Origin: Arthrobacter zhaoxinii
Lineage (GTDB): Bacteria > Actinomycetota > Actinomycetes > Actinomycetales > Micrococcaceae
Length of the DNA: 64,000 nt
NCBI RefSeq assembly: GCF_024385505.1
Contig: NZ_JANFLT010000005.1
Span: forward strand, 248,001 to 312,000
Direction of reading: 5' to 3'
Positions 16,844-24,933 of this stretch are shown piece after piece; position 1 is the first letter of the stretch, and each line of letters starts with the position of its first letter. Both the position numbers and the translations under genes were made by a program. The notes beneath the pieces were generated by a model. That model was not told the DNA's origin, made no database searches, and saw only the letters and a list, made by a program, of their open reading frames with translations.

Positions 16844-17065
16844 CCGCCGTTCGGCACTGCCCTGCCCCGGTACGCCGCCGTCCGGCAGCCGACCCCGCAC
16901 CGGACTGCCGACGGGAATACAAAATCACGACGGGATGTTGATCACTTTCCCGCCGTATTTCGTCATCCGTGGTCCGCCACGCCTGTACGGTTTGGTGCAG
17001 CGACTTTCGTTGCCCTATATGATCTACGCTTCACCCCCCCACAATCAGGAGATAAGCACAAGAAA

Positions 17066-17368
17066 ATGGCTACCGATTACGATGCCCCGCGCGTCAAGGA
17101 AGAAGACCAGCACACAGACTCCCTGGAGGGTCTGAAAGCTCAGCAGCGTGGCGGAGCGATGACTGCAGTCATCGATGTCGAAGAGTCAGACGCCATTGAC
17201 GGTTTTGACCTTCCGGGTGCGGATCTGTCCGGCGAGGAACTCCTCATCAAGGTGGTTCCCCCGCAGGCCGACGAGTTCACCTGCATGTCCTGCTTCCTCG
17301 TACGTCACCGCTCACAGATTGCCCGCGAAAAGAACGGCGAGGCCTACTGCGTGGACTGCGAGGGCTAG
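17066..17368 (+). CDS. DUF4193 family protein
   Basis: A 100-aa actinobacterial protein (DUF4193) of unknown function. It starts MATDYDAPRVKEEDQ, has an acidic middle (VIDVEESDAIDGFDLPGADL) and ends with a CxxC...CxxC zinc-ribbon-like pair, CMSC and CVDC. Family members are conserved in nearly all actinobacteria, and the two CxxC pairs suggest metal binding. AGGAG lies 14 bp before the ATG, further than ideal. A TTGGTG ... CTATAT promoter-like pair lies between 16990 and 17025. A strong terminator follows. Confidence 0.9.
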   Translation: MATDYDAPRVKEEDQHTDSLEGLKAQQRGGAMTAVIDVEESDAIDGFDLPGADLSGEELLIKVVPPQADEFTCMSCFLVRHRSQIAREKNGEAYCVDCEG

Positions 17369-17384
17369 TCTCTCCCCGAGCCGC

Positions 17385-17428
17385 ACAGCCGGGTTCCGCC
17401 CTACGGCGGTCCCCGGCTGTTTGTCTTT
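17385..17428 (+). terminator. Rho-independent terminator of the DUF4193 gene
   Basis: CAGCCGGG (17386-17393) pairs with CCCGGCTG (17412-17419). An inner CCGCC/GGCGG pair adds stability, and TTTGTCTTT follows. Confidence 0.85.
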
Positions 17429-17447
17429 AACGCCGCACGCTCCCCCG

Positions 17448-17453
17448 TAGACT
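17448..17453 (+). promoter_or_regulatory. -10 box of the deaminase gene (leaderless type)
   Basis: TAGACT, seven bases, then ATG at 17461. No SD in between. Confidence 0.55.
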
Positions 17454-17460
17454 CTCCCGC

Positions 17461-17895
17461 ATGAGCACCCATCTTCCAGCCTCAGCCCGTCCGCTCACCG
17501 CGGCGGACCGGAAACTCGTGGACCTGGCCCGCAGAACGATTGACGCCGCCACTGACGCCGGGCCGGGCGAAGACGGCATCCACACCATGGGTGCGGCGGT
17601 CCGCACGGCCGACGGCGGGATGCACGTGGGCGTGAACCTGTACCACTTCACCGGCGGTCCCTGCGCCGAACTTGTTGCTCTGGGCGCAGCCCGAGCGGCC
17701 GGGACCGGTGATCCCAGCGTCATCGTCGCCGTCGGCAACCACGGCCGCGGCGTGCAAAGTCCGTGCGGCCGGGACCGGCAGGTTCTTGCCGACTACTATC
17801 CGGAGATCCGCGTGATCCTGCCGACGGCGGACGGCCCGGTCAGTATTGCCGCACGTGACCTGCTGCCGCTGGGATTCGTCCCGCCCGCCGCATAA
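17461..17895 (+). CDS. Blasticidin-S deaminase-like cytidine deaminase family protein
   Basis: A 144-aa protein of the cytidine deaminase superfamily, closest in remembered sequence to fungal blasticidin-S deaminase (BSD). They share GVNxYHFTGGPCAELV, the IVAxGNxxRG strand, SPCGRxRQVL and the closing RxLLPxG. Zinc ligand Cys68 and proton shuttle Glu70 (CAE) are intact, as is Cys102. The third zinc ligand, Cys in BSD, is Asp105 here (PCGRDRQ). Asp can ligate zinc, so activity is possible but altered. The expected reaction is hydrolytic deamination of a cytosine-containing nucleoside. Likely cotranscribed with the GNAT gene 7 bp downstream. Ordinary nucleoside salvage is the main alternative role. 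Confidence 0.85.
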   Translation: MSTHLPASARPLTAADRKLVDLARRTIDAATDAGPGEDGIHTMGAAVRTADGGMHVGVNLYHFTGGPCAELVALGAARAAGTGDPSVIVAVGNHGRGVQSPCGRDRQVLADYYPEIRVILPTADGPVSIAARDLLPLGFVPPAA

Positions 17896-17902
17896 CGTCC
17901 CC

Positions 17903-18460
17903 ATGCCCGCCTCTCCCCTGCTGCGCCCCTGGACAGCCGCCGATGCGCCGGATCTCCATGCAGCCTTCACCGCCGATCCCTCCCTCGAACACCAGCTGGG
18001 CCGGCGGCTCGACGACGCCCGGCAGGCCGCAAAGTACCTCGAGGCCAACCTCACCGGATCGGAGCGGCGCCGCAGCTTCGCGGTCGATGTGGACGGCGTG
18101 GCCGTGGGCAATATCGGAATCAGCGCCATCGATCCGCGGCACCAGACGGCCTGGATTTCCTACTGGATTGCACCGTCTGCGCGGGGACTGTCCCTGGCCG
18201 CCCGCGGTGTCGCATCCGCTGCCGCCTGGGCTTTCAGCGACGCCGGTCTGTTCCGCCTCGAGCTGGGACACCGGACCAACAACCCTGCATCCTGCCGGGT
18301 GGCGCTGCGGGCAGGCTTCCGGTCCGAGGGTATCGAGCGGGAGAAGCTGCGGTACGGCGACGTCCGCTTCGACGTGGAAACCCATGCGCGGCTGGCCAGC
18401 GACCCGCATCCCGGCATCGTGCCGCTGCCGCGTCAGTCCCCCGGTCCCTCCACGTCCTGA
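17903..18460 (+). CDS. GNAT-family N-acetyltransferase (RimJ/RimL-like)
   Basis: 185 aa from the ATG at 17903 (MPASPLLRPW), 7 bp after the deaminase stop. The GNAT fold is read from ISYWIAPSARG, the acetyl-CoA loop region LSLAARGVASAAAWAF, and HRTNNPASCRVALRAGFRSEG, the standard NxxSxxxxxKxGF element of RimJ/RimL-type enzymes. Substrate unknown; neighbours suggest a small-molecule detoxification pair with the deaminase, but this is inference. Its 3' end overlaps the convergent SOUL gene by 28 bp. Confidence 0.85.
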   Translation: MPASPLLRPWTAADAPDLHAAFTADPSLEHQLGRRLDDARQAAKYLEANLTGSERRRSFAVDVDGVAVGNIGISAIDPRHQTAWISYWIAPSARGLSLAARGVASAAAWAFSDAGLFRLELGHRTNNPASCRVALRAGFRSEGIEREKLRYGDVRFDVETHARLASDPHPGIVPLPRQSPGPSTS

Positions 18461-18987
18461 ACCACTTCATTGCGGCGCAGGAACCACGGCCGGAAGGGCG
18501 GATCGAAACGCGCGAAGCGTGGATTCCCGAGAGCCGTGAACCCCGCTGCGGACACCCCCGCCAGAAGGGCCGCCCGATGGCTCTGATAGTTCGCTTCGCT
18601 CCACCGGCCGGAAAACGACAAGGCCGCGGCCGCCTGCCCGGGAACGGGAACAATGCTCACGGCCGGGTCCTCCGGCACGGTGGCGGCCGTGGCTGCGGCG
18701 GGCAGGACGAACGCAACGATGAAGGCTCCCGGAACCGGACTCGGTTCCAGCAGCACCGGCGCCGTCATGGCCAGCGGCATCCCGGCCGTTCCGGCGGGGT
18801 AAGGTTCCCGTTCGCCCAGGGACGAGTTCTGCCCGGTGATGTAGGCGTACAGGTGCCTGAAGCCGGTGTTCCCCGCCCCCTGGAAGCCTGCGTTCACGGT
18901 GACCTGGGCCAGCAGGTGCGCAGGGTAATGGCGCAACTCGAACCCTGGATACCGTCCCAGGACGGTGTACGGCTGCTGCTCGGTCAT
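18433..18987 (-). CDS. SOUL-family heme-binding protein
   Basis: 184 aa matching the SOUL/HBP family. It shows the early PGFELRHYPAHLLAQVTV strand, the GFRHLYAYITGQN segment, PLAMTAPVLLEP, and the C-terminal RFDPPFRPWFLRRNEV. These proteins bind heme or porphyrin through a hydrophobic cleft. The bacterial role is unclear. No signal peptide, so cytosolic. ATG at 18987 and no obvious SD. Convergent with and overlapping the GNAT gene. Confidence 0.88.
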   Translation of the reverse strand: MTEQQPYTVLGRYPGFELRHYPAHLLAQVTVNAGFQGAGNTGFRHLYAYITGQNSSLGEREPYPAGTAGMPLAMTAPVLLEPSPVPGAFIVAFVLPAAATAATVPEDPAVSIVPVPGQAAAALSFSGRWSEANYQSHRAALLAGVSAAGFTALGNPRFARFDPPFRPWFLRRNEVVQDVEGPGD

Positions 18988-19039
18988 GGTGCAGACGAGG
19001 TTACGCCCTTCGGCGGCACGGGAACACTGCAGCGGCCAC

Positions 19040-19045
19040 TAGGAT
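19040..19045 (+). promoter_or_regulatory. -10 box of def (leaderless type)
   Basis: TAGGAT, six bases, then GTG at 19052. AGGA within the box could alternatively act as a weak SD if transcription starts upstream. Confidence 0.45.
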
Positions 19046-19051
19046 AAAGCG

Positions 19052-19681
19052 GTGCCCACCGATTCCACCGCCCTGCTGCGAGACCTGGTCCTGCCGATGC
19101 TCGAACGGGACCTCGTGCCGATAGTCCAACTGGGGCACCCCGCCCTCCGCCGCGCTGCGCTGCCCTTCAACGGTGAACTGGACGCCGTCGAACTCGACGC
19201 CCTCATTGCGCTTCTGCGCCGGGTCATGCATGCCGCGCCCGGCGTCGGCCTGGCGGCACCCCAGGTGGGGATTCCGCTGCAGATCGCCGTACTGGAGGAC
19301 ACCTACGACGTCGGTGCGGAGTCCGCGGCCGTCCGTGAACGGTCCGCACTGCCCTTCTTCTCCATCATCAATCCCCGCTACGAGGCCGACGGCGAGGAAA
19401 CGGCCGAGTTCTTCGAAGGCTGCCTGTCCTTCGAGGGCTACCAGGGTGTGGTCCGCCGGCCACGGTCCGTGGTGCTGGACTACACCGATCAGCAGTCCCG
19501 GCAGCGCATGGAACGCTTCACCGGCTGGCAGGCACGGATAGTCCAGCATGAAACGGACCATCTTGACGGCACTGTGTACGTGGACCGGATGCTTTCCCGG
19601 TCGCTGTGCAGCAATGACGAATACTCCCGCCGCTGGGCCACGCCGGACATCGGCGAGGCCCAGCGCATCCTGGGGTTCTAG
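19052..19681 (+). CDS. def: Peptide deformylase
   Basis: Removes the N-formyl group from nascent proteins. 209 aa with all three PDF motifs: GVGLAAPQ (64-71), EGCLS (122-126, metal ligand Cys124) and HETDH (166-170, catalytic Glu167 and metal ligands His166 and His170). The GTG start at 19052 is seven bases after AGGA and six after a TAGGAT box. It is followed convergently by the S9 peptidase gene with 12 bp between stops. It is not next to fmt, so it may be one of several deformylases in the genome. Confidence 0.95.
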   Translation: MPTDSTALLRDLVLPMLERDLVPIVQLGHPALRRAALPFNGELDAVELDALIALLRRVMHAAPGVGLAAPQVGIPLQIAVLEDTYDVGAESAAVRERSALPFFSIINPRYEADGEETAEFFEGCLSFEGYQGVVRRPRSVVLDYTDQQSRQRMERFTGWQARIVQHETDHLDGTVYVDRMLSRSLCSNDEYSRRWATPDIGEAQRILGF

Positions 19682-19693
19682 GCCCGGCGGACC

Positions 19694-21733
19694 CTAGGCC
19701 CGGACCGGTTCCGGCTCACGGGCCTGCTCCGGGGACGGATTCTGCGGCGTGGGGAGCCAGCGGGACCACCAGGCCAGGAGGTGCTCGAAGCGCCGGCGCC
19801 GGTGCCAGGGTGTGCCGCTGCGGGAGAGCTCGTGGTTCTCGCCGGGGAAGAGCAGCATCTCGGTGGGCACGGAGCGCAGCTTCAAAGCGGTGTAATAGCG
19901 CTGTGCCTGCTCCACCGGGCAGCGCAGGTCATCTTCGGAATGCACCACGAAGGTGGGGGTGCGGACGGCGTCCACGACCGCCATCGGGCTCTGCGCCCGG
20001 ACCGCGGCCGGATCGGTGCCGGTGTAGCCGGCGCTGAAGAACCAGCCGATGTCCGCGGAGCCGACAAAGGACAGCGGATCCAGGAAGCCGCGTTCCACCA
20101 CGGCGGCGGTGAACCGGTGGTCGTGCGCGATGGTCCAGGCGGTCAGGTAGCCGCCGTAGGACCCGCCCATGATCCCCAGCCGGCTGCCGTCCAGTTCGGG
20201 ATGCGCGGCCAGCGCACCGTCCACGAACGCCAGGACATCGGCCAGGTCATGGGTGCCCATGGCTTCCTTGATGCTGCGGCCGTGCGCCTGCCCGTAGCCG
20301 GCCGACCCCCGGGGATTGCACATCAGCACTGCGTAGCCGGCCTTGGTGTAGACCTGCGTCTCGTCGAAATAGCCCCAGCCGTACTGCGAAAACGGTCCGC
20401 CGTGGATATTGAGCAGCACCGGGTGCGGGCCGGGCCCCTCCGGCAGGGCCAGCCAGCCGTGCACGGGATAGCCGTCCGCGGAGGGATGGGTTTCCTCCGC
20501 CGGCAGTGCCACCACGGTGTCCCGGCGGAGCGTTTCGGAGAAATCCGTGACCGTGCGGAGGCCGCCGTCGTCGACGACGGCAAGGTCGCCGGCCGTCTGC
20601 GGATCGGTGTAGCTGACCACCACGGTGCCGTCCGCCGATCCGGCGGTTTCAATGACCCGGGGGCCGGCTGCCAGCACTTCCACGCGTCCGCGGGGATCCA
20701 CGGCCAGGAGTTCCCCCGTCCCGCGGGTCCGGTTCAAGACCAGAACCTCGGCGCTCAGATGTGGCACGATGGTGCCGTCGGACAGGTCGACGGTTTCCGG
20801 GTCCGTGAGGCGGCGGACCGCCGTCGGATCCGCCGCCGGTGCCGCATACAGGGCGGTGTTGCGGGCGACGAAATCGGTGCCGGTGACGGAAACTTCCTGG
20901 CCCAGGTAGAACAGCCAGTGGCCGTTGGTGCTCTCCACCGGGTCCGATACCGACAGCGGGTTGCCGGGGTCGTGGCTGGTAAGCCGGGTCAGGCCGGTAC
21001 CGTCCGGGCGGATGCTGAAGACATCGGAGACGAGGGAAGCGTCCAGGTCCGGCGAGGACGTGAACAGGATCCTGCTTCCGTCCGCCGAGAACACCGGCTG
21101 CAGGTGGTCCGCGGCGTCGGAGGTCAGCTGCACGGCGTCGGGCAGTCCGGTTTCGGAGCCGGCGTCGTCCTTCGCCCGCCCCCGCGGTTCGATGCGGGGT
21201 TCGCCGTCGAGGTCCGGGAGGGTCACATGGAAGATCTGCACGGGTTTGTCGCCGGTGTAGCCCACGCCGTTCATCCGGTATTGGAAGGTCGTGATGAGCC
21301 GGGGATCCTCGGCGCCGGGTCCTACGCCGTCCGTGGTCCCGTACCGGCCCTCCTCCGGCACCCGGGAGGAAAAGACCACGCTGCCCCCGTCCGGGGAGAA
21401 CTCAAACCAGGAGACGCCCAGCAGTGCGTCCGTCAGCTGCACGGGCTCCGCGATGCCCGCGCCCAGCACGTACAGCTGTGCCGGTTCCCCCGGTGCTGCC
21501 CGGAGGAAACCCAGGCTGGCACCGTCGGCACTGTACTTGGGCATGGTGTCTCGGAAACCGCGGGTGAGCCGGCGCGGCCGGCCTCCCGGCGTCAGCGGGA
21601 CGCGCCACAACTGCCCGGTATAGGCATCGGCACGGAAGTCCGGGCGGGTCACCGAGACCACGCAGTGCAGGGCATCGGGATGCACGGCAGGGGCGGAAAG
21701 GGAATTGATGAGAGACAGGTCACATGGGTTCAC
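19694..21733 (-). CDS. S9-family prolyl oligopeptidase / acylaminoacyl-peptidase-like
   Basis: 679 aa. The first 400 residues form a beta-propeller, seen as repeated FSPDGGSVVFSSR, FSADGSRILFTSSPD and similar blades with linking acidic loops. The alpha/beta hydrolase domain follows (HPVLLNIHGGPFSQYGWGYFDE) with nucleophile Ser in GGSYGGY, Asp in HSEDDLRCP and His in PGENHELS. There is no signal peptide, so it is a cytosolic oligopeptide or acyl-peptide hydrolase. The GTG at 21733 lies seven bases after TAGGCT. Open frame continues 0.6 kb further, but that part is antisense to the next gene. Confidence 0.92.
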   Translation of the reverse strand: MNPCDLSLINSLSAPAVHPDALHCVVSVTRPDFRADAYTGQLWRVPLTPGGRPRRLTRGFRDTMPKYSADGASLGFLRAAPGEPAQLYVLGAGIAEPVQLTDALLGVSWFEFSPDGGSVVFSSRVPEEGRYGTTDGVGPGAEDPRLITTFQYRMNGVGYTGDKPVQIFHVTLPDLDGEPRIEPRGRAKDDAGSETGLPDAVQLTSDAADHLQPVFSADGSRILFTSSPDLDASLVSDVFSIRPDGTGLTRLTSHDPGNPLSVSDPVESTNGHWLFYLGQEVSVTGTDFVARNTALYAAPAADPTAVRRLTDPETVDLSDGTIVPHLSAEVLVLNRTRGTGELLAVDPRGRVEVLAAGPRVIETAGSADGTVVVSYTDPQTAGDLAVVDDGGLRTVTDFSETLRRDTVVALPAEETHPSADGYPVHGWLALPEGPGPHPVLLNIHGGPFSQYGWGYFDETQVYTKAGYAVLMCNPRGSAGYGQAHGRSIKEAMGTHDLADVLAFVDGALAAHPELDGSRLGIMGGSYGGYLTAWTIAHDHRFTAAVVERGFLDPLSFVGSADIGWFFSAGYTGTDPAAVRAQSPMAVVDAVRTPTFVVHSEDDLRCPVEQAQRYYTALKLRSVPTEMLLFPGENHELSRSGTPWHRRRRFEHLLAWWSRWLPTPQNPSPEQAREPEPVRA

Positions 21734-21740
21734 GCTCCGA

Positions 21741-21746
21741 AGCCTA
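21741..21746 (-). promoter_or_regulatory. -10 box of the S9 peptidase gene (leaderless type)
   Basis: TAGGCT on the minus strand, seven bases before GTG at 21733. Back-to-back with the TAGGAT box of the next gene, 32 bp apart. Confidence 0.5.
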
Positions 21747-21778
21747 ATGTCCGCGGACGTCCGGGCCAACTGCCGCCT

Positions 21779-21784
21779 TAGGAT
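21779..21784 (+). promoter_or_regulatory. -10 box of the RlmA-like gene (leaderless type)
   Basis: TAGGAT, six bases (GGAGTT), ATG at 21791. The GGAG in the spacer is too close to act as an SD. Confidence 0.5.
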
Positions 21785-21790
21785 GGAGTT

Positions 21791-22627
21791 ATGCCTTCCC
21801 TGCCGCTGCTGGTCTGTCCCGTCTGCGGGGCAGACCTCGAACCCGACGACGGCTTCCGGACCCTCAGCTGCCCGGCAGGGCACCGGTACGATGCGGCCAA
21901 GCAGGGGTACTTCAATCTCCTCACGGGCAGCGGCACCAAATTCCAGGCCGACACCGCGGCCATGGTCCAGGCCCGCGCCGACTTCCTGGCAGCCGGTCAC
22001 TATCAGCCCATGGCGGCCGAGCTGGCACGGCTCGTGGCCGCCGCCGCACCGGACGCGGCAGCGGTCCTCGACGCCGGAGCGGGCACCGGCTATTACCTCG
22101 GCGAGGTGCTCCGCCCGCTTCCGGACGCCTCCGCGGTGGCACTGGACATTTCCAAATACGCCCTGCGCCGGGCTGCCCGGGCACTGCCCGGCGCCTACGC
22201 GCTGGTGTGGGACGTCTGGAGGAAGCTGCCGCTGCGGGATGCGTCCGTGGATGTGGTCCTGAATGTTTTCGCACCGCGGAACCCGACCGAATTCCACCGG
22301 GTCCTGGCCCCCGGCGGCATCCTGGCCGTGGTGACGCCCCGGCCGGAGCATCTGCAGGAAATTCGGGCAGAGGCGGCAATGCTGGGCATCGCCGGCGAGA
22401 AGGAGGAACGGGTCTCCGCGTCACTGGCGTCCGGGTTCACTCCCCTGCATACCGGGCACTGCACCTACTCGATGCGGCTGCACCGCTCCGACCTCCGAAA
22501 CGTGGTGCTGATGGGTCCCTCCGCCCGGCACCTGGACCCGGCCGTCCTTGAGCGGACCCTGGCAGCCCTGCCCGATCCCGTTGCGGTGACGGCATCCTTC
22601 ACCCTGCAGATCTTCCGCGCCGGCTGA
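21791..22627 (+). CDS. RlmA-like rRNA (guanine-N1) methyltransferase
   Basis: 278 aa. The N-terminal zinc knuckle CPVCGADL with SCPAGHRYD, the linker AKQGYFNLL, and the SAM site VLDAGAGTGYYLGEVL match the RlmA family (23S rRNA m1G745/m1G748 methyltransferases; TlrB-type members give tylosin-like macrolide resistance). NVFAPRNPTEFHRVLAPGG follows as motif IV/V. Target base and resistance role cannot be decided from sequence. Divergent from the S9 peptidase. Confidence 0.85.
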   Translation: MPSLPLLVCPVCGADLEPDDGFRTLSCPAGHRYDAAKQGYFNLLTGSGTKFQADTAAMVQARADFLAAGHYQPMAAELARLVAAAAPDAAAVLDAGAGTGYYLGEVLRPLPDASAVALDISKYALRRAARALPGAYALVWDVWRKLPLRDASVDVVLNVFAPRNPTEFHRVLAPGGILAVVTPRPEHLQEIRAEAAMLGIAGEKEERVSASLASGFTPLHTGHCTYSMRLHRSDLRNVVLMGPSARHLDPAVLERTLAALPDPVAVTASFTLQIFRAG

Positions 22628-22757
22628 GCCCGCGGAGCGCGAAACGTTATCCTTCCGACGTCTGCGGCACTAGGTCTGCGCCGCGGACTCGGGCAGAATG
22701 AACTAAACGCCGGCACAGCGTGCCTGCAGCAGGTCCGGGAGACAAGGGGAAAACGTG

Positions 22758-23237
22758 ATGCAGGAAGTCTACGAATGGATGCTCAGCTACGGCTGGGCCC
22801 TCTGGCTGGTTCTTTTCCTTGGCTTCGCTGCCGTGGAGGCCCTCACCCTGGACCTGTTCTTCGGAATGCTCGCCGTGGGCGCCCTCGCCGCCATGCTGAC
22901 CTCGTTCTTCGCCGTCCCGCTGTTCCTGCAGGTAGTGGTGTTTGCGGTGGTGTCCGTCCTCATGATCGGAGTCATCCGCCCGCTGGCCCTGAAGCACCTG
23001 CAGCACACCACCAAGGACCAGTTGTCCAATATCGACCGGATCGTGGGCGCTCCCGCTCTGACGCTTGAGTCCGTGACGGGTTCCTCCGGCACGGTGAAGA
23101 TCGGCGGCGATACCTGGACCGCCCGCAGCGTCGACGGGTCCCGGCTGCCTGCCGGCGTCGAGGTCAGCGTGGCACGCATCGACGGTGCCACGGCACTGGT
23201 CCAGGCCGCGGGCACCGAAAAAACAGCAACTTACTGA
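22758..23237 (+). CDS. NfeD-family membrane protein
   Basis: 159 aa. Hydrophobic helices at about 12-85 are followed by a C-terminal OB-fold (IDRIVGAPALTLESVTGSSGTVKIGGDTWTAR split over two strands), the NfeD1b arrangement. NfeD proteins act with SPFH/stomatin partners at membrane microdomains; the SPFH gene is next, 108 bp downstream. The ATG at 22758 has AAGGGGA about 7 bp upstream; the GTG just before it is less well placed. Confidence 0.9.
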   Translation: MQEVYEWMLSYGWALWLVLFLGFAAVEALTLDLFFGMLAVGALAAMLTSFFAVPLFLQVVVFAVVSVLMIGVIRPLALKHLQHTTKDQLSNIDRIVGAPALTLESVTGSSGTVKIGGDTWTARSVDGSRLPAGVEVSVARIDGATALVQAAGTEKTATY

Positions 23238-23345
23238 CGAACTCCGGCGGCCCGTCCGCCGGCCGAAAGCGCGGGGTCCTTTCCGGGGTCCTGCTGAACC
23301 AAACCGCCGGTCTCTTTCCGGGTCCGGCGGACTCAGAGGGGGAAC

Positions 23346-24311
23346 ATGAGCGCAACAGCAGTCCTTGTCATTCTTGCCGTCCTGGTGATCTTTGTTTTGG
23401 TCATCCTGGTCAAGGCGGTCAAGATCGTCCCGCAGGCCCGGGCGGGTGTGGTGGAACGGCTCGGCAAGTACCAGCGGACACTGAACCCCGGCCTGACCAT
23501 CCTGATTCCCTTCGTGGACCGCATGCTGCCGCTGCTGGACCTGCGCGAACAGGTCGTCTCCTTCCCTCCGCAGCAGGTCATCACCGAGGACTCCCTGGTG
23601 GTGTCCATTGACACCGTGGTCTACTTCCAGGTCACCGACGCCCGGGCTGCGACGTATGAAATCGCGAACTACATCCAGGCCGTGGAACAGCTGACCACCA
23701 CCACGCTCCGCAACGTGGTGGGCGGCCTGAACCTGGAAGAGGCGCTGACCTCCCGTGACCAGATCAACGGCCAGCTGCGCGGCGTCCTGGATGACGCCAC
23801 CGGCCGCTGGGGCATCCGGGTCTCCCGGGTGGAGCTCAAGGCCATTGAACCGCCCCTGTCGATCCAGGATTCCATGGAGAAGCAGATGCGGGCCGAGCGG
23901 GAACGGCGCGCAACCATCCTGACGGCCGAAGGCACCAAGCAGTCGCAGATCCTCACCGCCGAAGGCCGCCGGCAGGCCGCCATCCTGGCTGCCGAGGGTG
24001 ACGCGAAAGCCGCCATCCTGCGCGCAGACGGTGAATCCCAGGCCATTGCCAAGGTCTTCGAAGCCATCCACAAGGGCAATCCGGACCAGAAGCTGCTCGC
24101 CTACCAGTACCTGCAGACCCTGCCGAAGCTGGCGGAAGGCACCTCCAACAAGCTGTGGATCATTCCCAGCGAACTCGGCGAGGCGCTCAAGGGTGTCGGC
24201 AGCGCACTGGGTGACTTTGTCCCGGACTCGGCCAAACAGTCCTCCAACGGCACCGCTCCGGCACAGAGCGCCGGTTCCTCTGCAGCACCGGGCAGCACCG
24301 GCGGGCTCTAA
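23346..24311 (+). CDS. SPFH/stomatin-family (slipin) protein
   Basis: 321 aa. One N-terminal membrane helix (about 5-25) is followed by an SPFH/Band-7 domain (KIVPQARAGVVERLGKYQRT through IEPPLSIQDSMEKQMRAERE). Then comes a helical stalk with repeated Ala-Glu-Gly text (ILTAEGTKQSQILTAEGRRQ) and a Ser/Ala-rich tail. Its relatives (bacterial stomatins, QmcA) form cage-like membrane oligomers. Paired with the upstream NfeD gene. ATG at 23346 after AGAGGGGG. Confidence 0.93.
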   Translation: MSATAVLVILAVLVIFVLVILVKAVKIVPQARAGVVERLGKYQRTLNPGLTILIPFVDRMLPLLDLREQVVSFPPQQVITEDSLVVSIDTVVYFQVTDARAATYEIANYIQAVEQLTTTTLRNVVGGLNLEEALTSRDQINGQLRGVLDDATGRWGIRVSRVELKAIEPPLSIQDSMEKQMRAERERRATILTAEGTKQSQILTAEGRRQAAILAAEGDAKAAILRADGESQAIAKVFEAIHKGNPDQKLLAYQYLQTLPKLAEGTSNKLWIIPSELGEALKGVGSALGDFVPDSAKQSSNGTAPAQSAGSSAAPGSTGGL

Positions 24312-24345
24312 AGCCGCCTGGTAGGCGGTTCCGTGCGCGTACCGG

Positions 24346-24351
24346 TATAAT
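24346..24351 (+). promoter_or_regulatory. Strong -10 box of rbpA with long 5' leader
   Basis: A perfect TATAAT lies about 192 bases before the rbpA ATG. No good TTGACA is seen at the matching distance. Transcription would begin near 24358. Confidence 0.55.
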
Positions 24352-24502
24352 TGTCTGTTTGCCGGACAATAGCTGCGGCACCGAACGGGACCGCCGTCGG
24401 GAACAGCTGCAGCGCCGTCGGCGTTGTAAGAACTGTGGCGGCCAGGCGGCCGGCCGGTCCGCCCCCAGGGCGGCAGGCGGGTTTGGCACCGGCATAACAA
24501 AG

Positions 24503-24520
24503 GGATCCGCCAGCGGATCC
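24503..24520 (+). promoter_or_regulatory. Palindromic hairpin in the rbpA 5' leader
   Basis: GGATCCGC-CA-GCGGATCC forms a perfect inverted repeat 24 bases before the rbpA start, near its ribosome site (GGGAG at 24534-24538). Could be an RNA hairpin or a protein site. Confidence 0.45.
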
Positions 24521-24543
24521 AGCGGATTGAAGAGGGAGAAAAG

Positions 24544-24891
24544 ATGAGCGATCGTAGCCTGCGGGGTATGCGCCTCGGCGCGCAGAGCATGGAGACTGAA
24601 TCCGGTGTGGAGCCGGCTCCCCGCCAGCGGGTGGAATACCGCTGTGAGGACGGCGAGCGTGTTTTCGTAACTTTCGCTGCCGAAGCGGACATCCCGCCGG
24701 TCTGGATCTCCAAGACCGGCAAGGAAGCCCTTCTGGTGAACGGCGAAAAGCCGGACACCAGCAATGACAAGCCCGTGCGTACGCACTGGGACATGCTGCT
24801 GGAACGCCGCAGCATCGAGGAACTTGAGACGATCCTCCAGGACCGCCTGAACATCCTGCGTGAACGCCGCGGAGAGCGCACCAGCGCCTAG
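24544..24891 (+). CDS. rbpA: RNA polymerase-binding protein RbpA
   Basis: A 115-aa actinobacterial transcription factor that binds the housekeeping sigma factor and polymerase and stabilises open complexes. The landmarks are MSDRSLRGMRLG at the N-terminus and the core domain YRCEDGERVFVTFAAEADIPPVW. The basic linker and the sigma-interaction helix RTHWDMLLERRSIEELETIL follow. AGGGAGAAAAG precedes the ATG. The strong -10 box and long leader suggest regulated, high expression. Ends at a bidirectional terminator. Confidence 0.96.
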   Translation: MSDRSLRGMRLGAQSMETESGVEPAPRQRVEYRCEDGERVFVTFAAEADIPPVWISKTGKEALLVNGEKPDTSNDKPVRTHWDMLLERRSIEELETILQDRLNILRERRGERTSA

Positions 24892-24933
24892 CTCTGGCGC
24901 ACCGGCCTTTTATTTCGGCCGCACAGCAGACAC

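Larger units (their letters stand above)
16093..17065. other. Gene-free region of about 1 kb
   Basis: No frame here shows recognisable protein features; short frames on both strands (for example 16129-16335 minus) have no family resemblance or ribosome site. The stretch contains five copies of a GTTGACATAAC-like motif between 16381 and 16843 and, at its right end, the promoter region of the DUF4193 gene. It may be a scar of a lost mobile element or a regulatory/structural locus. Confidence 0.6.

Noticed and set aside
21734-22351. N-terminal extension of the S9 peptidase
   Set aside because: Antisense to the RlmA-like gene and without peptidase homology.
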